NCBI GenBank assembly: GCA_002506745.1
Contig: DAYE01000096.1
Location: 1-8,363, forward strand
DNA: 8,363 nt
Reading direction: 5' to 3'
Origin: Euryarchaeota archaeon UBA33
GTDB taxonomy: Archaea > Thermoplasmatota > E2 > DHVEG-1
In this document: positions 1 through 6,143 of the stretch, piece after piece
Layout: every line of letters starts with the position of its first letter
Numbering within the stretch: position 1 is the stretch's first letter
Made by a program: the position numbers and the translations under genes
Notes under the pieces: model-generated
Database searches by the model: none
The model's input: the letters and a program-made list of their open reading frames with translations, nothing else
What the model was told of the DNA's origin: nothing

Positions 1-2
1 TT

Positions 3-230
3 TATCGCCGCATTATGGGAAAAAAATATTCGATGATTGAGATTATACAAAAATATACTCGTTGCAGAATCAAAGTCGGTAAAAACGGTCGTATTTGGAT
101 CGATGGAGATGCGGAAGGCATCGGAAAGGTGCTACAAGCGATCTCTAAGATAGAAAGTGAGGCTGCTACGTTCGGGCTCACTGATAGAATAGAAGAACTC
201 TTGAAAAAAGATGCAAAGGATGTAAGATAA
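3..230 (+). CDS. rrp4: Exosome complex RNA-binding subunit Rrp4, C-terminal part (5' end outside window)
   Basis: Seventy-five codons of the C-terminal KH domain are visible. The reading frame is open to the left edge, so the gene is cut by the window and the ATG at 15 is internal, not a start. Rrp4 forms part of the RNA-binding cap (S1 and KH domains) on the Rrp41/Rrp42 ring of the archaeal exosome in the cytoplasm. The visible part has the KH segment '[12 protein letters not shown]' (visible residues 4-15) and the Rrp4-type GxNG signature 'GKNGRIW' (residues 26-32), followed by a helical tail. Being directly before rrp41 and rrp42 fixes the identity. The classical GxxG loop reads GKKY here, so its last glycine is lost. 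The stop codon TAA overlaps the rrp41 start by one base. The S1 and N-terminal domains cannot be checked. Confidence 0.93.
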   Translation, partial: YRRIMGKKYSMIEIIQKYTRCRIKVGKNGRIWIDGDAEGIGKVLQAISKIESEAATFGLTDRIEELLKKDAKDVR

Positions 231-964
231 TGAAATCAGATATTGAGTTAATAAGCAGTGAAGGAAAACGATTGGACGGACGAGGTCCACACGATTTACG
301 GAAAATCAAAATCGAAGCAGGCGTGCTTCATCGGGCAGACGGCTCCTGCTCCCTTGAATGGGGCGGCAACAAGGTCATCGCCGCGGTCTATGGCCCCCGA
401 GAAGCTGTTCCGCGACATACGCAGAATCCCCTGAGAGCGATTGTGCAAGCACGGTATAACATGGCCGCATTCAGTGTCGAAGACCGCAAACGACCAGGAC
501 CAGACCGACGAAGCGTGGAGATCTCAAAGGTTATCTCCGAGGCTTTGGAAAAAGTAGTTCTGACAGAGCAATTTCCACGCGCAAGCATCGATGTGAGCAT
601 TGAGGTGCTTGATGCAGAGGCAGGAACTCGTTGCGCCGGACTTACTGCAGCTGGTGTCGCATTAGTAGATGCTGGTATTCCCATGCGTGACATCCCGGTC
701 GCATGTGCCGCTGGGAAAATCGGTGGCCAGGTAGTCCTAGATCTTGGAAAAGAAGAGGATAACTTTGGAGACGCTGACCTCCCGGTAGCAATTTCACCAA
801 GAACCGGCGAAGTATTATTGTTGCAGATGGATGGTCATCTGACGGTTGATGAGTTTAACCAAGCCTTTGATCTTGCTGTGAAAGGATGTCACACCGTCTC
901 AGAAATTCAGAAGAAGGCTATCATGCAGAAGTATCAATCTGCAGCCGCGGAGGTGCAAGAATGA
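230..964 (+). CDS. rrp41: Exosome complex exonuclease Rrp41 (catalytic RNase PH-like subunit)
   Basis: A complete 244-residue protein of the usual archaeal Rrp41 length. It is the active phosphorolytic 3'-5' exoribonuclease (and polyadenylating) subunit of the exosome ring, pairing with Rrp42 as a trimer of dimers. Visible hallmarks are the N-terminal 'GKRLDGR' (residues 12-18) and 'RRS' at 93-95. '[10 protein letters not shown]' at 132-141 supplies T133/R134 at the phosphate-binding position. '[10 protein letters not shown]' at 176-185 has D177 and D183 six residues apart, as the catalytic aspartates of Sulfolobus Rrp41 (D182/D188) are. Catalytic and phosphate-binding positions therefore look intact. 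The ATG lies in TAATG, sharing one base with the rrp4 stop. There is only a weak purine stretch upstream, so coupling to rrp4 translation is likely. The 3' end carries the ribosome-binding site of rrp42. Confidence 0.97.
   Translation: MKSDIELISSEGKRLDGRGPHDLRKIKIEAGVLHRADGSCSLEWGGNKVIAAVYGPREAVPRHTQNPLRAIVQARYNMAAFSVEDRKRPGPDRRSVEISKVISEALEKVVLTEQFPRASIDVSIEVLDAEAGTRCAGLTAAGVALVDAGIPMRDIPVACAAGKIGGQVVLDLGKEEDNFGDADLPVAISPRTGEVLLLQMDGHLTVDEFNQAFDLAVKGCHTVSEIQKKAIMQKYQSAAAEVQE
949..955 (+). promoter_or_regulatory. Strong Shine-Dalgarno sequence for rrp42
   Basis: GGAGGTG sits inside the last codons of rrp41, five bases before the ATG at 961. It decides the rrp42 start: the longer in-frame reading from the ATG at 886 would lie deep in rrp41 and has no such site. 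Confidence 0.75.
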
Positions 965-1764
965 CCATTGTCCCTATAATCAAGCGTGATTATATCACAA
1001 AACTTGCTGAGCAAGGAAAACGTATCGACGGACGGTCCTTTGACCAATATCGGAACATCGAGATTGAGACAAAAGTCGTCAACAAGGCCGAAGGCTCCGC
1101 CCGAGTGAAGATCGGACACACCCAGGTTCTTGTCGGCATCAAAATCGACCTTGGTGAACCGTTCGCTGATTCTCCCAACATGGGCGTCTTAAGCACCACT
1201 GCTGAACTTATCCCTATGGCCTCACCTGATTTTGAGTCAGGTCCACCTCGAGAGGACGCCATTGAGCTTGCCCGAGTAGTCGATAGAGGTGTACGAGAAT
1301 CACAGGTCGTCGATGTTGAAAAACTAGTCATTACTCCAGGTGAGAAAGTCTGGATCGTCTTCATTGATATCCATATCCTTGATTATGATGGGAATCTCTT
1401 TGATGCCGCATCCTTAGGTGCGTTGGCTGCATTGTCAACAGCCACTATCCCTGCAAAGCGTTTTAGTGAACAACTCCCTGAGGACTATCCAAAGGAGGAT
1501 TTCCCCTTACCGATGTCGGAGCCACCAATCTCCTGTACTGCTGTGAAAATCAATGATTTTGTATTCTTTGACCCCTGTTTTGATGAAGAAATCATCGCTG
1601 ACGTCCGATTAACGGTCGCAACTGACAATAACGGTGATATTCGTGCGATGCAGAAAGGACTCTCCGGGAGCTTTACCAAGGAGGAGATACAAAAAGTTAT
1701 AAAAGGAGCTCTTGATAACGGGCAAGAAATACGGAAACAACTTAACCAGAGTACAGGGAAATAA
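961..1764 (+). CDS. rrp42: Exosome complex subunit Rrp42 (non-catalytic RNase PH-like)
   Basis: 267 residues from the ATG at 961, which overlaps the rrp41 stop in ATGA. An in-frame ATG at 886 exists, but 961 fits the family length, follows a strong ribosome-binding site, and gives the standard N-terminus '[18 protein letters not shown]'. Rrp42 is the RNase PH-fold partner of Rrp41 in the hexameric ring. It is catalytically inactive by itself but completes the active site and RNA path. Family features are the N-terminal 'GKRIDGR', the central '[16 protein letters not shown]' and '[19 protein letters not shown]', and the C-terminal '[18 protein letters not shown]'. It lacks the GDAD-type catalytic aspartate motif of its paralogue Rrp41, as expected for the inactive subunit. 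Its position between rrp41 and rpl37ae is the typical euryarchaeal order. Confidence 0.96.
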   Translation: MTIVPIIKRDYITKLAEQGKRIDGRSFDQYRNIEIETKVVNKAEGSARVKIGHTQVLVGIKIDLGEPFADSPNMGVLSTTAELIPMASPDFESGPPREDAIELARVVDRGVRESQVVDVEKLVITPGEKVWIVFIDIHILDYDGNLFDAASLGALAALSTATIPAKRFSEQLPEDYPKEDFPLPMSEPPISCTAVKINDFVFFDPCFDEEIIADVRLTVATDNNGDIRAMQKGLSGSFTKEEIQKVIKGALDNGQEIRKQLNQSTGK

Positions 1765-1765
1765 C

Positions 1766-2059
1766 ATGTCCAAAAGAACAAAGAAAGTCGGCACCTCCGG
1801 TCGCTTTGCGGAACGATACGGTGTGAAATCACGAACAATGATCCGAGAGGTCGAAGGCCAGCAACGACTCCGTCATGCCTGCCCCCGATGCGGTCAGAAA
1901 GCAGTGCAACGAACCAGCACCAGTATCTGGAAATGTTCGAAATGCGGAAATGTCTTCGCTGGTGGAGCATACATGCCTTCAACACCATCCGGTGTGACTG
2001 CTGAAAGAATCCTCAAAGGGCTCCCTGTTGAGACGCCTGTTGAGGAGGAATCCAAGTGA
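1766..2059 (+). CDS. rpl37ae: Large ribosomal subunit protein eL43 (L37Ae)
   Basis: A 97-residue zinc-ribbon protein of the large ribosomal subunit, found in archaea and eukaryotes but not bacteria. The start at 1766 gives the family N-terminus 'MSKRTKKVGTSGRFAERYG'. An in-frame ATG at 1712 lies inside rrp42 and would add an unrelated extension. Zinc ligands are C39/C42 and C57/C60 (CPRC and CSKC). They enclose the conserved 'STSIW' (51-55) and precede 'AGGAY' (65-69), all hallmarks of the family. The acidic tail after residue 85 is unremarkable. The gene begins one base after the rrp42 stop, and its own stop overlaps the GTG start of rpoP. The upstream purine stretch (CAGGGAAA) is only a modest ribosome-binding site. 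Confidence 0.96.
   Translation: MSKRTKKVGTSGRFAERYGVKSRTMIREVEGQQRLRHACPRCGQKAVQRTSTSIWKCSKCGNVFAGGAYMPSTPSGVTAERILKGLPVETPVEEESK
2044..2048 (+). promoter_or_regulatory. Shine-Dalgarno sequence for rpoP (GTG start)
   Basis: GGAGG within GAGGAGGAA near the end of rpl37ae lies seven bases before the GTG at 2056. It supports this non-ATG start, since no ATG is available at the family N-terminus. The same bases encode the glutamates of the eL43 tail, so the site is embedded in coding sequence. Confidence 0.65.
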
Positions 2060-2196
2060 CCAGGTATAAATGTGGGTTGTGTAAGAAAGCAGTCCAGTTC
2101 GATGTAAAGAACATCGGGATGCAATGTCCATATTGCGGAAGTAAAGTATTCTATAAAGAACGACCGACGGTTGCGAAACGCATCAAAAGCTTATGA
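2056..2196 (+). CDS. rpoP: DNA-directed RNA polymerase subunit P (Rpb12-like)
   Basis: A 46-residue protein read from GTG at 2056 to TGA at 2194-2196. It is the small zinc-ribbon subunit of archaeal RNA polymerase, homologous to eukaryotic Rpb12, which helps assemble the Rpb3/Rpb10-like platform. The sequence runs 'MTRYKCGLCKKAVQFD...' with zinc ligands C6/C9 and C24/C27 ('CPYCGSK'). It ends in the typical basic tail 'RPTVAKRIKSL'. Length and Cys spacing match the family (about 45-50 residues). Both ends overlap neighbours: the GTG overlaps the rpl37ae stop (GTGA) and the TGA overlaps the pcc1 ATG (ATGA). The rpl37ae-rpoP pairing is widespread in archaea and supports the call. Its small size and GTG start mean automated gene finders often omit it. 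Confidence 0.93.
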   Translation: MTRYKCGLCKKAVQFDVKNIGMQCPYCGSKVFYKERPTVAKRIKSL

Positions 2197-2432
2197 CAAA
2201 GAAGGCAACATTCCTTTTTTTCTTTCCATCAACCAAGGATGCCTCTGTCATCGCTCAGTCGCTTTCTCCTGAGATAAAACATAAGATTCCAAAATCAAAT
2301 GTCAGGTTTTCTGTCGATAAGAAGACACTGACGATGACCATTGAGTCTGAGGAAATCAGTTCCCTCCGAGCAGCCTGTAACTCATATCTCCGGTGGATCC
2401 AGACCGCGTTGTCAGTAAAACAGCTTGTTTAA
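2193..2432 (+). CDS. pcc1: KEOPS complex subunit Pcc1
   Basis: A 79-residue protein matching the Pcc1/CTAG family. Pcc1 is the dimerising subunit of KEOPS (with Kae1, Bud32 and Cgi121), which makes the t6A modification at position 37 of ANN-decoding tRNAs. The diagnostic C-terminal helix is 'LRAACNSYLRWI' (residues 58-69), preceded by beta strands ('NVRFSVDKKTLTMTIES') and an N-terminal 'SLSPEIKHK' segment. The length is normal. The ATG overlaps the rpoP stop in ATGA and has no clear Shine-Dalgarno, so it probably depends on coupled translation. Pcc1 downstream of rpoP in the exosome operon is a known archaeal arrangement. A run of seven T bases early in the gene (2215-2221) encodes part of 'FLFFF'. 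The TAA stop overlaps the purA stop on the other strand. Confidence 0.88.
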   Translation: MTKKATFLFFFPSTKDASVIAQSLSPEIKHKIPKSNVRFSVDKKTLTMTIESEEISSLRAACNSYLRWIQTALSVKQLV

Positions 2433-3694
2433 ATCTCGATGGTTTCAGTTCGTCCTGGTCCGATCGAGACAAGACTAATGGGGACGTCTGTTTCTTTTTC
2501 GATGAATCGGAGGTAGACTTGTGCTTCTTTTGGGAGGTCAGAGAAAAGCGCAGGAGAAGTATCCATGGTCGTCCAACCTTTGAAGGTCTTATACACTGGT
2601 TTGCAGGCTGCGACGTCTTCGATGCGTGCAGGGAAATAATCGATTTTATTTCCATTGAGTGAATAGGAGGTGCAGACTTTGATTTCTGGTAATCCTTTTA
2701 GGATATCAAGTTTGGTGATTGCAAGTTTCGTAATCCCAGAGATCATGCAGGAATGTCTCACGACAACAAGGTCAAGCCAGCCACAGCGGCGTGGCCTGCT
2801 GGTAGTTGTCCCGATTTCATGACCGACCTTTTGAAGATGTTCACCGGTTTTATCAAGAAGCTCGGTTGGGAGTGGTCCTTCACCGACCCGTGTGGTATAT
2901 GCTTTGACGATCCCGATGATTTCATCGATCATGCGAGGTCCAATACCAGCACCAATAGTCGATCCTCCCGCAATCGTATGTGATGAGGTCGTATATGGAT
3001 ACGTGCCGAACTCTACGTCAAGCATGGTCCCCTGTGCGCCCTCAAGCAGGATGTTCTTCTTTTTCTTGATTGCCTTGTTCAGTTCAATATGGGTCGGTAT
3101 GACGTAGTCCTTGAGTCGCCTCCCGTACGCACTATAGGTCTCCAGGATCTCCTTTTTATCAAGTGTTGTCTTGATACCGTAAATGTCGATGAGTTTCTGT
3201 TTGAGAGGAAGAATTCGGTCAAGTAATCTCTGTAAGCTTTCTATATCGGTGAGGTCGATAGCTCTAATCCCGTTGCGTGCGACCTTATCGCTGTAACAGG
3301 GTCCGATGCCGCGTTTCGTAGTACCAATCTTCTTATCGCCAAGGTATTGTTCCTCAGCACCATCAAGGATCTTATGGTACGGCATGATGATGTTCGCCCG
3401 GTCGCTGATTAATAGTTTTGGTTTTATTCCACGCTTTGTAAGTTCATCTATCTCATTAAATAGAATCTCGGGATCTACAACCACTCCATTTGCAATAATT
3501 CCTGTTTTTCCTTGTATTACACCTGAAGGTGTTAAATGAAGTTTGTAAACTTCATCTCTTACTTTAATGGTATGACCTGCATTGGCTCCACCCTGATAAC
3601 GCACAACGTAATCCGCATTTTTTGAGTAGTAATCAACAACCTTTCCTTTTCCTTCATCGCCCCATTGCGTCCCGATCACTAAAATAACTGTCAT
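2429..3694 (-). CDS. purA: Adenylosuccinate synthetase
   Basis: A complete 421-residue enzyme. It condenses IMP with aspartate using GTP to give adenylosuccinate, the first committed step from IMP to AMP, in the cytoplasm. The N-terminus 'GTQWGDEGKGK' (residues 8-18) holds the P-loop. D13 and H41 ('NAGHT') fall at the same numbers as the catalytic pair of the E. coli enzyme. Other family motifs are 'GTTKRGIGP' (124-132), 'EGAQGTMLD' (218-226), 'VGEGPLPTE' (270-278), 'GTTTSRPRRCGW' (295-306), 'TKLD' (327-330) and 'GPGRTETI' near the end. The usual GTTTG is GTTTS here (S299), in the aspartate-binding loop. It is the full-length form, not the shortened roughly 340-residue version of some archaea. 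A TATA-like box and ribosome-binding site lie just upstream. It runs convergently into pcc1, sharing four bases. Confidence 0.97.
   Translation of the reverse strand: MTVILVIGTQWGDEGKGKVVDYYSKNADYVVRYQGGANAGHTIKVRDEVYKLHLTPSGVIQGKTGIIANGVVVDPEILFNEIDELTKRGIKPKLLISDRANIIMPYHKILDGAEEQYLGDKKIGTTKRGIGPCYSDKVARNGIRAIDLTDIESLQRLLDRILPLKQKLIDIYGIKTTLDKKEILETYSAYGRRLKDYVIPTHIELNKAIKKKKNILLEGAQGTMLDVEFGTYPYTTSSHTIAGGSTIGAGIGPRMIDEIIGIVKAYTTRVGEGPLPTELLDKTGEHLQKVGHEIGTTTSRPRRCGWLDLVVVRHSCMISGITKLAITKLDILKGLPEIKVCTSYSLNGNKIDYFPARIEDVAACKPVYKTFKGWTTMDTSPALFSDLPKEAQVYLRFIEKETDVPISLVSIGPGRTETIEI
3536..3555. repeat. Short perfect inverted repeat inside purA
   Basis: Nine-base arms (3536-3544 and 3547-3555) are exact reverse complements around a two-base centre. 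They fall in purA codons about 47-53, which encode the conserved stretch around 'VYKLHL'. Protein conservation can explain the bases, and a two-base loop would force the stem to open slightly. No function is claimed. Confidence 0.4.
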
Positions 3695-3700
3695 AGTCTT

Positions 3701-3705
3701 CCCTC
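3701..3705 (-). promoter_or_regulatory. Ribosome-binding site of purA
   Basis: On the minus strand GTGAGGG precedes the ATG at 3694, with GAGGG ending six bases upstream. It supports the chosen start, which also gives the normal PurA N-terminus. Confidence 0.6.
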
Positions 3706-3729
3706 ACAGGGCAATGGAAAAGAGATAGA

Positions 3730-3737
3730 TAAATATA
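3730..3737 (-). promoter_or_regulatory. Candidate TATA box of purA
   Basis: TATATTTA on the minus strand lies about 36-43 bases before the purA ATG. An archaeal TATA box acts roughly 25 bases before the transcription start, which would give a leader of about 12 nt containing the ribosome-binding site. The 118-nt gap after the beta-helix gene gives room for an independent promoter. No clear BRE is seen, and no operator-like repeat is evident. Confidence 0.5.
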
Positions 3738-3812
3738 CGTACATGAATCACAGTGTGGCCAGAGGGCTCTCGTATTAGAGAATTTTTCCTGGTAAGGTCA
3801 ACAGTTTTCTTT

Positions 3813-5657
3813 TCAAGGGGACTGCTTCGGAATCATATCGATGTTAATCATCGGTATCGTGATGACCCGCGGAGGGAAGTCGCTGACGATGATTTTGTAT
3901 GCCCCATGGATGATTTTTAGGTGAGAGAGACTGCGTCCCCAGTAGTTGTGCAACCAGGTGTTGAGGAGGCTGTTGGTGAATGTCGCTGGCTCGTCTCCAC
4001 AGTCGAGAAAGGAATTCCCTATCACCTTTGTAACAAGGCAGGCTTCAAGAGAGACCGCCAGGGTGCCATTCGTAATGGTATTAGCTCTGAGTGTAGTTAG
4101 GATCGTGTCTCTGAGATAGATGCCGCCGTTCTTCGGGTGGATGTCATTGCGCAGGATTCGTACGACCCTGTTTGAGTCACAGCCGATGCATCCCGACTGT
4201 AACGTGTTGTCTCGGACCGTTGCTCTGGTGCAGACAGCAAGCTCAATATCTCCTGATTCTATAGTGTTGTCTGCGATGGTGACGTCCTTGGAGTACCCAC
4301 AGCCAAAGCCGTTGTACGCATGCCCATGCACACCGTAAAGGGTGTTGTGTGAGAAGATGATGGTGTTGCTGTTGGTGAAGTGGATTGTGGTTAACTCATC
4401 GGTAAAGGTGAATTCATTGTTGGTGACTGTCGTCTGGTCACAGTCATTGATGTACATTATATTAAGGAAGATCTCCCAGCGGCTTTCATTGAGTGTGTTC
4501 CCGATTACGTCGGTGTTTTTGCAGCCTGAAAGATAGATACCACAAAGATTCTTGGTGAGAACATTGTCGGTGATTACGCAGTTGCTACAGTCCCAGCATT
4601 GGACCGCGATGCAGACATTTTGTATGTCGCTGTCTCGGATATGGATGTTCGTGCAGTTGACCAAGATGATCTGGCCATCATGCTGGGAGATGGTCTGGTC
4701 GTTTACCTGCTCCAGGTAGATGAGTGGGGCACCGTTGACGGTGTTGTCGGTGATGGTGTTGTCGTGGCACTGATACAGCAGGAGCCCGTCGTGCATGAAC
4801 GTGTTGTCAGCGATGGTCAGACCGGTGCAGGTGCCAACCGACATGCCGTAGACTATGTTGTCCTGGAGGATGTTGCCGGTGATCTCTGAGGCGTTTGACG
4901 CACCGAACACGATGCCTTCTTCGCAGCCGGTGAGGATGTTGTTTCGTAATCGTGTACCTGGTGAATCGTAGACGTAGATGCCCATGTCATCCGGGTTGGT
5001 GATGGTGTTGCCCTCGATGGTGTTGTTGGGGCAGGAGACGACTGCAACTTGATACTCGAAGCTGGAGCTGAGGATGGTGTTGTCTGCGATGGTGGTGGCG
5101 ATGGAGCCGTTCTCAAGAATAATACCGACATCATTGTACTGAAGAATGCATCCTGTTATCGTGCTGCCGGTGGATGCGGTGAGGATGACTGCTGCCTCTG
5201 TATGTTGACAGGTGAGCTGAGAGAGGACAACATTATCCGTGTCTAGACGGATGCCTGCAGATCGTGGCCAGTCGTCGCCGCTGTTAATGATAGTGAACTC
5301 TTTGATAGTTACGTTGTCTGCGTGAAGAGTGATGACATCTCCGGTGTTATTGCCGTCGATGACTGTTGTATTCTGATTTTCACCCTGCAGGAGGATTGCT
5401 TCTGAGATATTGAGATGTTCTAGATACGGAGATGCATCGTTGTAGACATATACGGTGTCGCCAGCACTGGCTGCGTCTATTGCTTGTTGGATCGTGGTGT
5501 AGTTGCTTGGTCCGCTGCCGCCGACATGGAAGATGGTCCCCTCATTTGAACGTGGGTGAGGGTGGTTGATGGTGGTTGTGAACATCCCGACAACGAGTGG
5601 TTGACAGAGAAGCACGACGATAAGAAGACCAAATGGTACACGAGAATATTTTTTCAT
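3813..5657 (-). CDS. Secreted right-handed parallel beta-helix protein, NosD/CASH type
   Basis: 614 residues, probably exported. There is a basic N-terminus (MKKYSR) and a hydrophobic segment (about 9-24), with cleavage probably near residue 25. Next comes 'YTTIQQAIDAASAGDTVYVY' (53-72), the usual opening of NosD-like beta-helices. About sixteen imperfect coils of 20-27 residues follow (about 113-555), each carrying an asparagine-turn motif such as DNT or GNT. The C-terminal cap reads 'HNYWGR' (570-575) and 'INIDMIP', typical of this archaeal family. Such folds bind or cleave surface polysaccharides, but I see no catalytic motif and assign no reaction. The mature protein has about 20 cysteines, many at similar places in the coils, unusual for a secreted protein. 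There is no C-terminal membrane anchor or sorting signal, so it may be released or held by other contacts. A TATA box and Shine-Dalgarno upstream suggest its own promoter. No neighbour suggests a substrate. Confidence 0.88.
   Translation of the reverse strand: MKKYSRVPFGLLIVVLLCQPLVVGMFTTTINHPHPRSNEGTIFHVGGSGPSNYTTIQQAIDAASAGDTVYVYNDASPYLEHLNISEAILLQGENQNTTVIDGNNTGDVITLHADNVTIKEFTIINSGDDWPRSAGIRLDTDNVVLSQLTCQHTEAAVILTASTGSTITGCILQYNDVGIILENGSIATTIADNTILSSSFEYQVAVVSCPNNTIEGNTITNPDDMGIYVYDSPGTRLRNNILTGCEEGIVFGASNASEITGNILQDNIVYGMSVGTCTGLTIADNTFMHDGLLLYQCHDNTITDNTVNGAPLIYLEQVNDQTISQHDGQIILVNCTNIHIRDSDIQNVCIAVQCWDCSNCVITDNVLTKNLCGIYLSGCKNTDVIGNTLNESRWEIFLNIMYINDCDQTTVTNNEFTFTDELTTIHFTNSNTIIFSHNTLYGVHGHAYNGFGCGYSKDVTIADNTIESGDIELAVCTRATVRDNTLQSGCIGCDSNRVVRILRNDIHPKNGGIYLRDTILTTLRANTITNGTLAVSLEACLVTKVIGNSFLDCGDEPATFTNSLLNTWLHNYWGRSLSHLKIIHGAYKIIVSDFPPRVITIPMINIDMIPKQSP
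3993..5321 (-). repeat. Imperfect beta-helix coil repeats within the NosD-like gene
   Basis: Roughly 60-80 nt units each encode one beta-helix coil. The Asn-turn motif recurs near residues 192, 217, 239, 262, 285, 305, 364, 387, 414, 438, 464, 484, 504, 526 and 548. At DNA level this appears as repeated GTGTTGTC-like stretches on the plus strand, which also keep long spurious plus-strand frames open. The copies are diverged, so this is an old protein repeat and not a fresh tandem expansion. Confidence 0.6.
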
Positions 5658-5667
5658 TTGTATCCTT

Positions 5668-5672
5668 CCTCC
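5668..5672 (-). promoter_or_regulatory. Shine-Dalgarno sequence of the beta-helix gene
   Basis: GGAGG on the minus strand, within GGAGGAAGGA, lies ten bases before the ATG at 5657 (the AAGGA part is closer). It fixes the start that yields a proper signal peptide. Confidence 0.65.
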
Positions 5673-5695
5673 AATAAATTGTACATAAATAATGG

Positions 5696-5704
5696 TTTTT
5701 ATAA
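5696..5704 (-). promoter_or_regulatory. Candidate TATA box of the beta-helix gene
   Basis: TTATAAAAA on the minus strand in the 58-nt gap after osmC. A start of transcription about 25 bases downstream would fall near 5675, just ahead of the Shine-Dalgarno, giving a short leader. This suggests the beta-helix gene is transcribed separately from osmC. Confidence 0.5.
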
Positions 5705-5715
5705 TTGTTGGTGGA

Positions 5716-6105
5716 CTAATATAACGTGATGCTTATCTTCGGCGGGCTCTGCAGATGCCTCTTCACCGTGCACACGTCCGCTGCCTTGACGACCGCGGTC
5801 TTGTATTTCTCAGGGAAATCAACTGGCACATGAATCGTGATATCGACATGCTCCACGAGATGTTTCTGCGGGTTCCAGTCCAACGAAGCAGTCAGTTTCA
5901 TTTTATCAGTGGGGATGTTGTTCTTCTGACAGAAACTCAGCACATAAAACCCGGTACAAGTACCAATAGCGGCGAGGAATAAATCAAACGGCGATGGGGC
6001 AGCACCCTGCCCTCCATCATGGACCGGTTGATCAGTGAGAACCTTCATTCCATCAAACGTCGCCTCGACTCTCTTCCCGCCAGGGAAACGAATCTCCATT
6101 TCCAT
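5716..6105 (-). CDS. OsmC/Ohr-family protein (YhfA-like branch)
   Basis: 129 residues, complete and of normal length for the short OsmC-like branch. OsmC/Ohr proteins are cytoplasmic dimeric thiol peroxidases that reduce organic hydroperoxides with a pair of cysteines. Many YhfA-like members have no proven substrate, so the activity is inferred. Diagnostic features are 'GGQGAAPSPFDLFLAAIGTC' (31-50), 'YVLSFC' (54-59) and 'AADVCTVKRHL' (108-118). C50 and C112 sit at the usual positions of the redox pair, and C59 is an additional cysteine. There is no signal peptide. The first ATG (6105) and the ATG two codons later (6099) are both compatible with the purine-rich leader GAGGATGAGGG. The gene lies 38 nt behind the HdrA-type gene on the same strand, so cotranscription is possible. 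A protective role next to an oxygen-sensitive iron-sulfur flavoprotein is plausible but inferred. Confidence 0.87.
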   Translation of the reverse strand: MEMEIRFPGGKRVEATFDGMKVLTDQPVHDGGQGAAPSPFDLFLAAIGTCTGFYVLSFCQKNNIPTDKMKLTASLDWNPQKHLVEHVDITIHVPVDFPEKYKTAVVKAADVCTVKRHLQSPPKISITLY

Positions 6106-6135
6106 ACCCTCATCCTCTTTGACAATGATTTTTCT

Positions 6136-6142
6136 AAAAAAA
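6136..6142 (-). terminator. Candidate T-run terminator after hdrA
   Basis: Seven T bases in a row on the minus strand begin two bases after the hdrA stop codon. Archaeal RNA polymerase can stop at such runs without a hairpin, and none is evident here. Readthrough into osmC remains possible, as the gap is only 38 nt and no clear osmC TATA box is visible. Confidence 0.35.
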
Positions 6143-6143
6143 T

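Noticed and set aside
886..960. Longer N-terminus for Rrp42 starting at the ATG at 886
   Set aside because: It lies inside rrp41, gives an extension unlike the family, and a strong Shine-Dalgarno plus ATGA overlap supports the start at 961.
1712..1765. Longer N-terminus for eL43 starting at 1712
   Set aside because: The extension overlaps rrp42 and is unlike eL43; the ATG at 1766 gives the standard N-terminus.
2393..2662. Plus-strand open frame following pcc1
   Set aside because: It overlaps the conserved C-terminal region of purA on the other strand and begins within pcc1 in another frame; no family resemblance.
4599..4889. Plus-strand open frame of 96 residues antisense to the beta-helix gene
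   Set aside because: Its composition follows the repeated Asn-turn codons of the opposite strand, and it has no ribosome-binding site or recognisable family.
4853..5134. Minus-strand frame of 93 residues inside the beta-helix gene
   Set aside because: It is a shifted reading of the repeated coil region, with low-complexity Ser/Pro/Thr content and a better gene in the other frame.
5601..5612. Lipoprotein signal ('VLLCQ', Cys18) in the beta-helix protein
   Set aside because: The residue before Cys is Leu, not Ala, Gly or Ser, so it does not form a lipobox; an ordinary signal peptide fits better.
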